DNA from: Botryllus schlosseri
Lineage: Eukaryota > Chordata > Ascidiacea > Stolidobranchia > Styelidae
Reading direction: 5' to 3'
Assembly (NCBI GenBank): GCA_000444245.1
Contig: ATSW01012867.1
Location: 1-24,866 of the forward strand
Length of the DNA stretch: 24,866 bases
Part shown: positions 9,757-19,039 of the stretch, piece by piece
Position numbering within the stretch: the stretch's first letter is position 1
Layout of the letters: each line of letters starts with the position of its first letter
The notes under the pieces: model-generated
What the model was told of the DNA's origin: nothing
Database searches by the model: none
The model's input: the letters and a program-made list of their open reading frames with translations, nothing else
Made by a program: the position numbers and the translations under genes

Positions 9757-10631
9757 CCGTGGCTTATCTGGTAGTATCCTGCATGGCTGTTCTTCTGGCG
9801 TCCATATAAAAAAAAACTGAGAAAAAGACCCGGTGATGAACAAATACCAGGAAGATAATGAAAAAGATAGAGGAAGCGCCAAAGAAAGACAGCCGACAGA
9901 TTAAGATCGAAACCCGATCGGGAATAATAGCAGTGATAACAGTAGGCCAATGTGGATGTTTCCCGCCCCGGTCGTTTTGACATACTCATATCTGTCCATT
10001 GTCCAATATATCGAACTGTGTCTTGTGAATTGCATTGTACATTATATGTCTTGGCGGATGAAAATATTGGTTGAGCGATTAGGAAATTATGCCATCATCA
10101 ATTTAGCCTGATTTACTCAAGGTCTAATAGGTCTTTCCGACCTGACCAAACGCCTCACTATAGTTCATACCATTTAAACAGGATACAGCCAGATGTGGTT
10201 AATCTAATCAACGTTGGTAGAAGTCGAAAATTAAGGCCGACTATTGATGAGTACGGCGATTTTTTTGATATGTCAAAAAAGTCAAAATTTTGTCAAAATT
10301 GTAGCGTTAGGTCATTTTTTTACAACCTTCATTTCGTTTGCATCGTAGATTTTGCACTGTCGGGGAACTTTTCATTTGGCATTTTACAGCATGCAGCCTA
10401 CTTTATAGGCATACCGTTGTAGACGGCTCATTGTCTGCTCAATGTGAAGCATAAACATTGAAATAAAACAAATAGGTTGACATGGTGTTATGCTCAACAT
10501 ATCGCAAAATCCTAACTGACGCAAGACTGCGTGGGCATTGCATGGTTCTTATATCAAAAAGATTATGTGAAAAATTGTGATGTAAACGCCTATGTTAGAA
10601 TGAAGCATCATGGTGTGTCAACAGCAGTATA
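9757..10631. other. No gene recognised
   Basis: AT-rich. A 75-codon plus-strand frame at 10195-10422 encodes a Lys/Ser-rich run and a CQNC pair but matches no family I can name. GTCAAAA-type runs near 10270-10310 resemble those at 11390-11480. Confidence 0.35.
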
Positions 10632-10639
10632 CTCATTAG

Positions 10640-11003
10640 TAGGCTTACCATACGTCCTCTTTTAAGAGGATTTGTCCTCTTTTTTGACTTTTTTGAAAGT
10701 GTCCTCGGAGGACGCCCTTTTGTCCACTTTTTTTGAGATTTAGAGCAGATCTAGAGCAAATTGCGAGTGATATGCCGCATATTAGCACAGAAGTGAAGCT
10801 CCGACGGGTATTTCGGAGTGAAAAACGGTGATGACCTTTTTTTTTTTTTTTTTTTTTTTTTTNNNNNNNNTTTTTTTTTTTTTTTTTTTTTTTTCAGTCA
10901 ACCGATCACAAAGTGGGAAAACTTAACCGGTTTTTGAGAATTTCACTCCGGTTATTTCTGAAAAAGTGTCCTCTTTTTTGATTTCCAAAATATGGTAAGC
11001 CTA
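10640..11003. mobile_element. hAT MITE, GTCCTCTTTT family, second full-length copy
   Basis: Ends TAGGCTTACCATA and TATGGTAAGCCTA are perfect inverted copies. Flanks CTCATTAG (10632-10639) and CTCAATAC (11004-11011) agree at 6 of 8. Internal order matches 6498-6844: GTCCTC(TTTT) repeats, GTCCTCGGAGGACGCC, GGGTATTTCGG, AGTCAACCGATCACAAAGTG, AAAAAGTGTCCTC. The element carries a long T tract (10837-10894) interrupted by 8 N, where the other copy has only a short TTTCTTTT run. Apparent length 364 bp depends on that tract. Confidence 0.85.
10863..10870. other. Assembly gap (8 N) inside a poly-T tract
   Basis: Eight undetermined bases with T runs on both sides (10837-10862 and 10871-10894). The true tract length is unknown. 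Confidence 0.99.
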
Positions 11004-11013
11004 CTCAATACTC

Positions 11014-11165
11014 ATGCACGCACAACTTCAGTGTTGTCGGCCTACAACTGCTACTGTTGAACGTTCTTTTCCATTCTCGGCAATAAGCAATGACTTAGTA
11101 AGAACAGACACTTTCTACCCGAGAATGTATAGGAGAGTATCTTTCGTTGTACTACTCCATATTTT
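11014..11165 (+). pseudogene. Decayed hAT transposase C-terminal (dimerisation) fragment
   Basis: The plus strand reads TTATVERSF, and after a one-base shift SILGNK and, after an in-frame stop, LSKNRHFLPENV. Known hAT dimerisation domains carry Ala-x-x-Glu-Arg-Ser-Phe-Ser-x-Leu, then a Leu-x-x-x-Arg/Asn-Arg-x-x-Leu-x-Pro-x-x-Val stretch, the same order and spacing. At least one frameshift and several stops show it is dead. It starts just after the MITE at 10640-11003, which may have landed inside the older hAT copy, but no upstream transposase could be recognised on the other side. Confidence 0.45.
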
Positions 11166-11605
11166 AAGTATTTCTATCAAAATACGTGATGCAACTACTG
11201 GAATTCTTCATAGCACCAGATTTCGTTAAAATCAAATTTTTCCATGAAAAGAAATTGTCAGTTTTTGAGTCAAAAACGTTTTTTCAGGCCGTACTACTTC
11301 GTAAGTACAGACCGTTCGAGCTGGAAATGAAGATAAAGTAGTACAATTCTAACATTATGTGGGAAAACTTCTAATTTGCATAGGCCTACGTTAGGTCAAA
11401 ATTTGGTCAAATTAGGTTTCTAAGATCAAAAAACGTCAAAGTTTTGATTTTCAGGTCAAAATCTTCGGTTTTTTAGGTAAAAAAAATTGCCCTAGTAATG
11501 AAATTTTAAAAATATGACTTGCGGTGCAACATCGCAACCAACGCAAAATGACTCATGAGTCATGACTCTACGGATATCTGTGATTTTCGAATATTGCATT
11601 CTAGC
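11166..11605. other. No gene recognised; GGTCAAA-rich stretch and a palindrome
   Basis: Holds a degenerate (G)GTCAAAATTTGGTCAAA run at about 11394-11460 and a perfect 16-bp palindrome at 11548-11563 made of two abutting AP-1-type heptamers (TGACTCA and TGAGTCA). No evidence that the palindrome is used. Confidence 0.5.
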
Positions 11606-11778
11606 GATGTTTGGTATTGTGACGCAACCATGCCGTCTGGGAGCAGGTGAGGAGCAGCGCAAAATGCAAGCGTATTGGCCATTGTTGCGCAACCGATTGA
11701 GCATTCACACTCTCATTCTCGAGCAAACTTGCTCCTGAGCTGCTCAGACGGCGTTGGTTGCGTCACAATACCGAACTC
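11606..11778. repeat. Imperfect inverted repeat, arms of about 48 bp
   Basis: The left arm (11606-11655) contains GGTATTGTGACGCAACCA, CCGTCTG and GAGCAGGTGAGGAGC. The right arm (11731-11778), read on the other strand, contains GGTATTGTGACGCAACCA, CGCCGTCTG and AGCAGCTCAGGAGC. The spacer is about 75 bp. No convincing target duplication was found, so it may be a fold-back MITE or a local inverted duplication. Confidence 0.75.
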
Positions 11779-11874
11779 CGTTACAATGTAACATTTGAGG
11801 CTGATTTTGGTGAGTTCCAGGGCCACCAGCAGAATAAAATTTATATTTTCGCAATCAGTACCGCGGCAGCTTTT

Positions 11875-12040
11875 GATTGATGCCCGTTTTATCAAATTTC
11901 GCGTTCGGCAAGTCGGTCAAAAATCACCGTCAAATTGCCTTTAGCCAAATGGAAAGTGTGACGTGTAGCAATTTCACTGAGCCGTGACATTTGCTTGTGT
12001 CTACCTACACCATACAGGAAACTATGGTTTGATTATACGC
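11875..12040 (+). repeat. Dispersed repeat, copy 1 (direct copy at 19887-20048)
   Basis: Shared blocks in order with 19887-20048: CCCGTTTTATCAAATTT, CGGCAAG, CGGTCAAAAAT, ACCGTCAAATT, CCAAATGGAAAGTGTGA, AGCAATTTCACT, AGCCGTGA, TTTGCTTGTGT, ACACCATA and TTGATTATAC or TGATTATAC. Roughly 85 percent identity by eye over 165 bp. No terminal inverted repeats or coding frame. Family unknown. Confidence 0.8.
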
Positions 12041-14035
12041 TCTTTCGTTCAGTACAATAAACATAGTTCTATGATCTGATTAATTCATGCATGACGACGA
12101 CGAAACTAGAAACTACTGGGTATTTTTGAAGGGGCTTCACCTTCTTTCGTAATCTTCCAGGATTTGAAATTATACTGAGGGCGAGGCAGATTTATGGAAA
12201 TATTGTTTTTGAAGCGTACTTCGCTACAGGCTCAATTCAGCCTCACATATGCTTGTACGCAAGCACTAAATATTATGCTCTCCAGACTCGACTAGGGATG
12301 GGCAAAATGCAATCGTATTTCCAGCACAGGTACCGCATGGTTCCAAACCACTTCCTCTATCTAATCGAATCACCACATCAGTACTTCTCAATTTTTTTTA
12401 TGGCACCGAACGTTACAGCAGGACATTGCTCAATCGAAACGAAATCCAAATCGGTTAGCACAGTCGAAATCAGAGGCTGTGCTTGCTGAACTACCGGTAA
12501 TAATCATGGACCGTAAATGACCTTAAAAACGTCCAAGTCACATTGTTTCCAGGTCCAGCGATAAAAGCAGTCTTTTTGGAAGCATAGACGTAGCTGGGGC
12601 TTGAATATCTTTAATCGCCTTCCTAATGTAAATTCCACCATTATGATAGATTTTTAGTCAACTTCGATCCTTTTTAGTCATTCCAACTGTCACTGTCACA
12701 AACTCTTGCACTAAATTTTTGAATATATTTCATTCCAGATGGCCGAGGTCAGTTTGCCCATATGATTATTGATTTCTTGTCGTGATGATTCGATTCAACG
12801 GGACAATTGATCATCAACAGCCAATAAATTTGAAAATATTTATTACCAATACCAACGCTGTGACGTGAATGTGTCTTAGTGAGTGCCTTGTCCATGACAC
12901 GCAGCTCGTATCAGCTCATGCCTTGCACTTAATTTAATGTTTTCCTGCATTTTGTGTTAATATTTCTGTATTTCCTCATCCAATTTCACTCCACTGGCAA
13001 TGCATTTGTTCACAATTTATTTATCTAATATTATGTAAAATTTATCTACTGCTTTTACTTGCAGCAGGCCAAGGTCAATTTGTCAATCAAACCAAGATTC
13101 GTAAAATTCACTGAATCATAGTGACGCCTTCCTAATCCTACCTCCCATTGTTGAGATCAAGTCACTACCTTCGAGTCACAAGTCCTCGCAAATTTTTACT
13201 GAAGGCAGGAATTTAGAAATCTTTCAAGTCATGAAGTGACTCAACTCTTGGTAGATCATCTCATATTTTCCAATCTCCGGCCATCAAATAGCTTGACATT
13301 TTATGTTGTTGATTTTAATGTGCAGATGCAAATACATTATTGCATATTTGCTAAACTATTTCAAAGTCAAACTTGGTGATATTTGTAAACATAAAACGAT
13401 CTAAGTCAAATCGGATGTATAGGTAGGCCTATGTGTAAATTGATGGAAATACTGACCTTATGTTTTATTCAAAATTGTATGGGAGTGTAAATGATTCAAT
13501 GTAATCCAACTTTATTGACTGAAATTCTCCATGAAGGCTGAAAAGACGGCGCCAACCTCATCTTGTAGAGAATAATTAATGTTCAAGTTTGTTGGATAAT
13601 TTTGTTACCAAATTTCCTAGAAATTGTTCAGAAATTACCAATTTCAGTTCTTATACATCTGAGTATGGATATATTTACGTATGGTTATAATGATGTAATC
13701 TTATGTTATCGTCATCCTGAAGAAAATTTAGGGAAGATTCAAGGTGACTTGATAGCGACTTAGTCTCATCAAAATGATCTTTTTTTATATTAACCAATAT
13801 ACTGATATATTAGTCTCACAACTACCAATGAAGGAAAGGAAATGACATGGTTTATTTTTGTCCTTGATGTTTTTTGCGGCATATACACCGACTCATGATA
13901 CACATACACACGATCTGTGCATATGCATATTGCATACCATGAGTGCATGATGTGCATATGCCGCTGGACAAGGAAGTGCAGATATAGCCTTTACGGCTTT
14001 CTAAGTCATGCATCACCCCTCCATGCTATCCCAGT
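12041..14035. other. Long AT-rich intergenic stretch without a recognised gene
   Basis: Two kilobases upstream of the HOIP gene and its SINE. A 20-bp phrase recurs with small changes at about 12741 (GGCCGAGGTCAGTTTG) and 13066 (GGCCAAGGTCAATTTG), each just after an acceptor-like CAG. An ATGCATATGC-type palindromic cluster lies at about 13918-13960. Open frames at 12253-12489 and 13917-14099 have no family signature. Confidence 0.4.
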
Positions 14036-14174
14036 AATGCATGAGCGCCAAGCAGGGAAGTCATGGATACCAGTGTTACTAATCAGGTCTTTGGTCTGAC
14101 CCGGCCGGGGATCGAACCCACCACCTACCGATCAAGAAGCAGGACGCTTCACCATTACCATTCACCATCACCAA
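14036..14174 (-). mobile_element. tRNA-derived SINE head, minus strand
   Basis: Read on the minus strand it has an A-box-like GAATGGTAATGGTGAAGCG, the phrase GCTTCTTGATCGG, a B box GGGTTCGATCC (14119-14109), CCGGCCGGGTCAGACCAAAGAC, CTGGTATCC and CTTGGCGCTCA. The same order occurs on the plus strand at 23466-23615. It is not a functional tRNA: no acceptor-stem pairing and extra sequence follows the B box. The 3' tail is not resolved. Confidence 0.72.
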
Positions 14175-14637
14175 TGATTCATGGTTATGCTTGAGTTGAG
14201 CGGCCATGATTTCTATGTTTACTTTTCACCAACTGCCTTACTTTCATGCAAACAGTAAACACTGCTACACGCAACTCCCTGTGGTCATAATATTTGGGTA
14301 CCGCGTCTGCTGGTCGTTCAACTTTTTGAGGTAAATGAATCATTCTCGAACAAATATGATGATTCAGCCTGTGTCAGAATGTAGGCCTGTAGACATTGCA
14401 CATTGGTATCTCAATCACTATCTACCTTCACTACTGGGTGGACTCCCTAGTAGAATTGTTATTTTACCTAGAACTAACCATATTTAGGCCACTTCTTCAC
14501 TGTCTGAATTAGATTTGGCGTAGATAAAGATGGCACAACTTTTTGTCAGTGCAAGAAGGACTAATTGACTTGTTTGTTCTTATTAGTATTAAAATGTATG
14601 ATGATAGGTCTTAATGTAAGGCCTTTGTGACTTGATA
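14175..14637 (+). promoter_or_regulatory. Upstream region of the HOIP gene with a possible 5' UTR splice acceptor
   Basis: No coding frame. A pyrimidine-rich TTGTTTGTTCTTATTAG ends at 14586 and would serve as a 3' splice site for an upstream non-coding exon. No TATA box or start site can be defined by eye. An in-frame TAA at 14617 blocks extension of the coding frame upstream. Confidence 0.35.
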
Positions 14638-17600
14638 ATGAGTGCGTTATCGCAGTATAAGGATGTACGAAAATCCCTCGAAGCCAAAGTTCGCCAGGGA
14701 CAAGCAAGGAAGGATGTCACTCGCAAACTAGTCGACGAGATGCTATTATATGATACTCCTATAGCCGGACGCTACGACTTTCTCGACGTCATACGAATTC
14801 TACGAGACAACTGCCTTCCCTTCAATCCTGGACTCGAAGCATTGATCCGCGGGCTGAGCATCCTTGAAAAATACGGCAAGAACTTGCTCAGACCGGAGAA
14901 ACCGCCGCAGTGGAGAGTGGTACGGCTCTCGAACGCGATATTCAAGCAAGAAGTAGACAACGTGAAAGGGGCGAGAAAGATTTTAGGTCAACTCGGGTAT
15001 ACGACAGCGGTAGAGGATGGATTGGCGTATTCGGACACGCAGCTGATTCCTGATGTTCCAGTGGTTACTGGTGTCACCACGGACATTTTGCTGTTAAGAA
15101 TGGAGTTGATCCTGCTTGCCCATGGCGAGCATACACAAGAGGCGTCATTTTACTCCTATATCCCGGCTATCGAAATTAAGACTGTGCAAGAAAAAATGGG
15201 AGTCTCAACTCTCCCTGCAGAGCCACCAATGTTTCAAACCCCTCTCCCTGCAGAGACGCCCATCTTTCAAACCCCTCTCCCCGCAGAGACACCCATGTTT
15301 CATACCCCGCTCCCACCCCCTCCCAGTTATCACCAAGTAGTTGAAGGCGCCAGGACACGCGGTAGCGCATTTGAAATTTATCCGCACCCACATGCGGCCA
15401 CAGAAAGCAGCGATATTCATGCTGCAGGCGTCCTAGAACCGGCGCATCAAGATATTCCACAAGACGAGTTATGCGATCTGTGCGGGCAGGTGCCTCCCGT
15501 TGTTGAATGCGAACTTTGCAGGAGCGTATATTGCGAAGATTGCAACAATCTCTGGCATGGTAATCCTAAAAGACGAAACCACAGGGATAAATTAATTTCT
15601 TACAAACCCAAAATCAAAATAAGTAGCATGGAGGCCGTCGAAACTAGGCCGATTCAACCGGTGGTACCGCAACCACCCTCAATAACTACCGCAGCACCTA
15701 ACGATGACGATTTCTTGGCTTGGATGAATGAAAAAGCAGTAGAAATCATAAATATATCCGATGAAAATCGGAAGCGTCAAAGGCTCGAGGACTGTCTGGC
15801 TGAACTCGACGAAAAAGCTTCAAAATATCAGTTGGTTATCAACACTCTGAGCCAGCCTAGCTCTAACAACAAGGAAAATCTGTTTCATCACGTCACCGGC
15901 AAGTTGCAAGAAATAAACGACTCTAAGGAGCAGTTACGAATAATGTGCGGGGTCGCGGACGTTCCGGTACGCCGGCCGCGTCAATCTGCGTCGTATCAGG
16001 AAACTCGACCACAGCAGCCCCGGCAAACTCACTACAGCAATCCATCGTTGGACAATCGTGGTTCAGCACGTAGTAATATAGTGCTACCGGTTAACGAAGG
16101 ATCGTTAATCGATTTGGACCCTCCACCCGCTGAACCGTTCGAACCGCTCAGTCATACGAGTCCAGGGGATAACCAAATTCTTTTAGCGGAACAGACTACA
16201 TCGTTGAAGAGAAATATCGATGAAGAGCAGTCCGTGTCTTACCAGCCGGCTAAGGTGCAACGTAACGGCGAAACAGCGCCTCAGAGTGCACGCATTTCCG
16301 ATGAATTCGGAAACATGACGATTTTCGAAGGCACTGGAAATTTCGACGACGAACTGTCCGCCAGTCTCAAAAACCGGAGCGAAGCGCGCTCTCGCGAGTT
16401 TATATCGAATCTGCCGAAAGACGAACTGCAGAGGAAGATAAGGCAGGAGGGAGTTCGGTATCAGACGACACAGTTTCTGGATCACGTTCGTGCGGGCGAC
16501 GTGTCCAGTTTTCGTCCGGAACAAGTGGAAGTGGCTCTCCGCGAGCTCGATAAGACTAACAGCTCGAATTTGGCGACGCCCAACTCGTGGTTGGAGCGAA
16601 ACTGGACAGACCAAGTGAGAGACTTTATACGGCTCGCTAAAGAGAAAGGTTTCAGAATCAATCCGGAAGACGCGGAGGATATCTTGATAGAGGCTGATAA
16701 CGTGTTTGAGAAGGCGCTTGAACTTGTTGTGATGGCGCAGAACGAACAAATCGCAGACGTAGCCGGAGAATTCGGGTTTGAAACTGCAAAAAAGGCGTTG
16801 ACGAAACACAAAGGTGACAAGTACCTCGCGGTGGCGTCGATGCAGAAAGATAAATTGGTGGAGTTTTTGGGCGAATTCCGTGAGTCGAATAATGCTTCGG
16901 AACATGAAAGTTCAGATTTAGCCACTGCGTTAGAGATTGAAGACGATGTCAGAAGACGTAACGCGATTACCGCCCTACTGCAAATTCCGGACGGCATGTA
17001 CTCCGACTCTCTCAATCATTTAATTCGTGTCATGCCAGAGAGATTGCGAGACACACTGCTTGAAGATGCAGTGGAAGCGATTGTCGATAACGAAATGGTT
17101 CACGACGTAGACGCAGCCGTACGGCATTTAGACAACGAATGCGCGATATGCATGGACCGATACCCGCGCAGCAAACTCTCTTGTTTACCGACGTGCGGAG
17201 AGAACGGATGCGCCTACTGCTTGTCTTGCTTGCAACAGCATTTGGCGCTTTGTGTCAGCGAGAGAAATGTCCGTGACATCGTTTGTCCCATGTGTTCGAA
17301 CCCGGATATCGGCGGAGTCGACGAAGACACCAAGACGCATTTCTTTAATCACATCGACGCGATACTAAGGAACATGCCAGACGGAAGGAGAGTGCACGGA
17401 ATCTACCAGGATAAGATGAGAGACTATACTCTGATGCGGATGCCGAATTTTCGCTGGTGTTCACACTGCAGCGGTGGCTTTCAATTTGATGGGGCCGACG
17501 GTAACGTGAAGATGCTGTGCCCGTTTTGCCGCAAGCACACCTGCTACAAATGTAAAAAGCAATGGGAGCCGCAGCATGACGGGATATCGTGCGAGCAGTT

Positions 17601-18267
17601 TCAAAAATGGAAAGAAGCTAATGACCCGGAATATCAAGCCGCGGGCCTCGCGAGGCATTTGAGAGAAAACGGTATCGATTGCCCAGATTGTAATTACAGG
17701 TATGCTCTAGCGAAAGGAGGATGTATGCATTTCAAGTGCACGCAGTGCTCGCATGAGTTCTGTAGCGGGTGCAGACAAGCTTTCAAACACGGGAGACAGT
17801 GCGGTAAACTACCTTCGTGTGCGAGTAAAGGATTGCACGCGCATCACCCACGCGACTGCTTGTTTTATCTACGAGATTGGGAACCTAGCAAGCTCGTGAA
17901 ATTGCTTAAGGACAACGGGATTCAGATAGACGCAAGAGGATCGCAGAAAAAAGCTTGTGATGTGATGGAGCAGAAGGAAACGCCGGACGGTTTGAAAGAC
18001 GCGCCTTGCGGCAGGCCAGTAGAGGCAGGCCTGGCGGGGCTGTGTAAGCTGCATTTTATCGAGTATCTCGTCAATTTGATCAACACGAACGGATTGGATC
18101 CGGCGGATATTATGACTGAAGATCAGCTGAAAGCGTGTCTGTTTCGGGAAGGGGTCGGTGATTCGATGGCCCAGCGGGGCAGAGAAAGCAATCAAGATTT
18201 TAGGAAGAGAATGCTGGCCGAAGTGAAAAGGTTTCCTTTGCAGCATCGACAGCGTAAGGGAGAGTGA
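14638..18267 (+). CDS. RNF31: HOIP/RNF31-type RBR E3 ubiquitin ligase, single exon
   Basis: Role: HOIP is the catalytic subunit of LUBAC and builds Met1-linked ubiquitin chains in NF-kB and innate immune signalling in the cytoplasm. Seen (1209 aa): PUB domain about 30-165 (WRVVRLSNAIFKQ, GARKILGQLGY); B-box-like zinc finger 279-316 (C279-C282, C291, C294, C299, C302, H307, H315); helical segment 361-436; UBA-like part about 700-740 (VAGEFGFETAKKALTKHKGD); RING1 835-886; IBR 941-985; RING2 from 1015 with GGCMHF, the catalytic Cys being C1029 and H1031 its partner; LDD to the C-terminus with C1107, C1124, C1136 and H1139 at the same spacing as the LDD zinc site of human HOIP. Start: ATG 14638 after an in-frame stop at 14617; a TTG lies two codons earlier. 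Odd: no introns, no NZF fingers seen, and a triplicated 11-residue unit. Human HOIP is 1072 aa. Confidence 0.95.
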   Translation: MSALSQYKDVRKSLEAKVRQGQARKDVTRKLVDEMLLYDTPIAGRYDFLDVIRILRDNCLPFNPGLEALIRGLSILEKYGKNLLRPEKPPQWRVVRLSNAIFKQEVDNVKGARKILGQLGYTTAVEDGLAYSDTQLIPDVPVVTGVTTDILLLRMELILLAHGEHTQEASFYSYIPAIEIKTVQEKMGVSTLPAEPPMFQTPLPAETPIFQTPLPAETPMFHTPLPPPPSYHQVVEGARTRGSAFEIYPHPHAATESSDIHAAGVLEPAHQDIPQDELCDLCGQVPPVVECELCRSVYCEDCNNLWHGNPKRRNHRDKLISYKPKIKISSMEAVETRPIQPVVPQPPSITTAAPNDDDFLAWMNEKAVEIINISDENRKRQRLEDCLAELDEKASKYQLVINTLSQPSSNNKENLFHHVTGKLQEINDSKEQLRIMCGVADVPVRRPRQSASYQETRPQQPRQTHYSNPSLDNRGSARSNIVLPVNEGSLIDLDPPPAEPFEPLSHTSPGDNQILLAEQTTSLKRNIDEEQSVSYQPAKVQRNGETAPQSARISDEFGNMTIFEGTGNFDDELSASLKNRSEARSREFISNLPKDELQRKIRQEGVRYQTTQFLDHVRAGDVSSFRPEQVEVALRELDKTNSSNLATPNSWLERNWTDQVRDFIRLAKEKGFRINPEDAEDILIEADNVFEKALELVVMAQNEQIADVAGEFGFETAKKALTKHKGDKYLAVASMQKDKLVEFLGEFRESNNASEHESSDLATALEIEDDVRRRNAITALLQIPDGMYSDSLNHLIRVMPERLRDTLLEDAVEAIVDNEMVHDVDAAVRHLDNECAICMDRYPRSKLSCLPTCGENGCAYCLSCLQQHLALCVSERNVRDIVCPMCSNPDIGGVDEDTKTHFFNHIDAILRNMPDGRRVHGIYQDKMRDYTLMRMPNFRWCSHCSGGFQFDGADGNVKMLCPFCRKHTCYKCKKQWEPQHDGISCEQFQKWKEANDPEYQAAGLARHLRENGIDCPDCNYRYALAKGGCMHFKCTQCSHEFCSGCRQAFKHGRQCGKLPSCASKGLHAHHPRDCLFYLRDWEPSKLVKLLKDNGIQIDARGSQKKACDVMEQKETPDGLKDAPCGRPVEAGLAGLCKLHFIEYLVNLINTNGLDPADIMTEDQLKACLFREGVGDSMAQRGRESNQDFRKRMLAEVKRFPLQHRQRKGE
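15211..15309 (+). repeat. Three tandem 33-bp units inside the HOIP coding sequence
   Basis: Units at 15211-15243, 15244-15276 and 15277-15309 encode LPAEPPMFQTP, LPAETPIFQTP and LPAETPMFHTP (residues 192-224). They are followed by a proline run ending in a PPxY motif (P228-Y231). They lie in the linker between the PUB domain and the first zinc finger. In-frame, so the protein is kept intact. Confidence 0.95.
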
Positions 18268-18905
18268 AAATTTGAAATTCGTACCGGGAGTGTGTTGGAT
18301 TTCTTTTGGAAACAGTTCTGATCACGGCTGGCTTCGTTGGAGATGGGTGCGGCCCCGCGGCCTGGTCTGTGATATGCGAAGCATGCAAGGGCCAGCGCTG
18401 ACACGTTGCGAACTCTCGATCTGTGTCTATGCTTGATATATGTCTTGATGTTTGCCGGCGGGTGTTACTGAGCCTTTTCCGTCCATGGAAATGGAATTTT
18501 TTTGTGATTGGTGACACGGACTGTGAGGTTGGAGTCTCAGAAATTTTGTAACACTCTTTGGAGGTGGTGCATCTCATGTACGGGCTGGAGTCAGAGTTTG
18601 TTAAAATGCTCTGACCACGACTGCTAGCATCGAACCAAATGTTATTAAAAAGCGCCGTTCCCATCACAAACCCAATTGCTTTCTGCAAGGTTGATTCAAA
18701 GATTGGTTTCCTATTATTTATATTTGCCTTTTTTTGCGAAATTTGCTTTTATAATCGGGTTATACTGTGTAGCAACCAATGTCGAAACGTGCAAGTGAAA
18801 ATAACGACGCGGGGCTTGCAAACATTTTTAATAGCGCATTTTATCGTTGTTATTCTTCATACGGCGCTGAGATATAATCCTATTAAATTCTCGCAAATGA
18901 ACTAA
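18268..18905 (+). other. Probable 3' UTR of the HOIP gene
   Basis: Follows the TGA directly. The best candidate polyadenylation signal is ATTAAA at 18882-18887, followed by a T/G-rich TGGGTTTTTATTT. No AATAAA is seen earlier. No poly(A) tract or target duplication marks the end, so there is no direct sign of a recent retrocopy. An 88-codon hydrophobic frame at 18639-18905 is not called as a gene. Confidence 0.5.
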
Positions 18906-19039
18906 GTGGGTTTTTATTTGACATACTGTGAACGTATGCATTGCATGAGCGTCGTTTGAAACTTGATAATGCCTTCGGAGCTAATTTTCCCTGCATTATC
19001 ATCGTCATTGGTTTATTAGCAATTTTATCAGTTCAATAC

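Noticed and set aside
14632-14637. Start of the HOIP frame at TTG 14632
   Set aside because: The first two codons are TTG and ATA. A normal ATG follows at 14638 with A at -3, and animals rarely use TTG starts.
16183-16905. 240-codon minus-strand frame and other minus frames across 14.7-18.3 kb
   Set aside because: Antisense shadows of the HOIP coding sequence with no family signature.
18639-18905. 88-codon hydrophobic plus-strand frame after HOIP
   Set aside because: Lies in the probable 3' UTR, overlaps the candidate polyadenylation signal, and matches no family.
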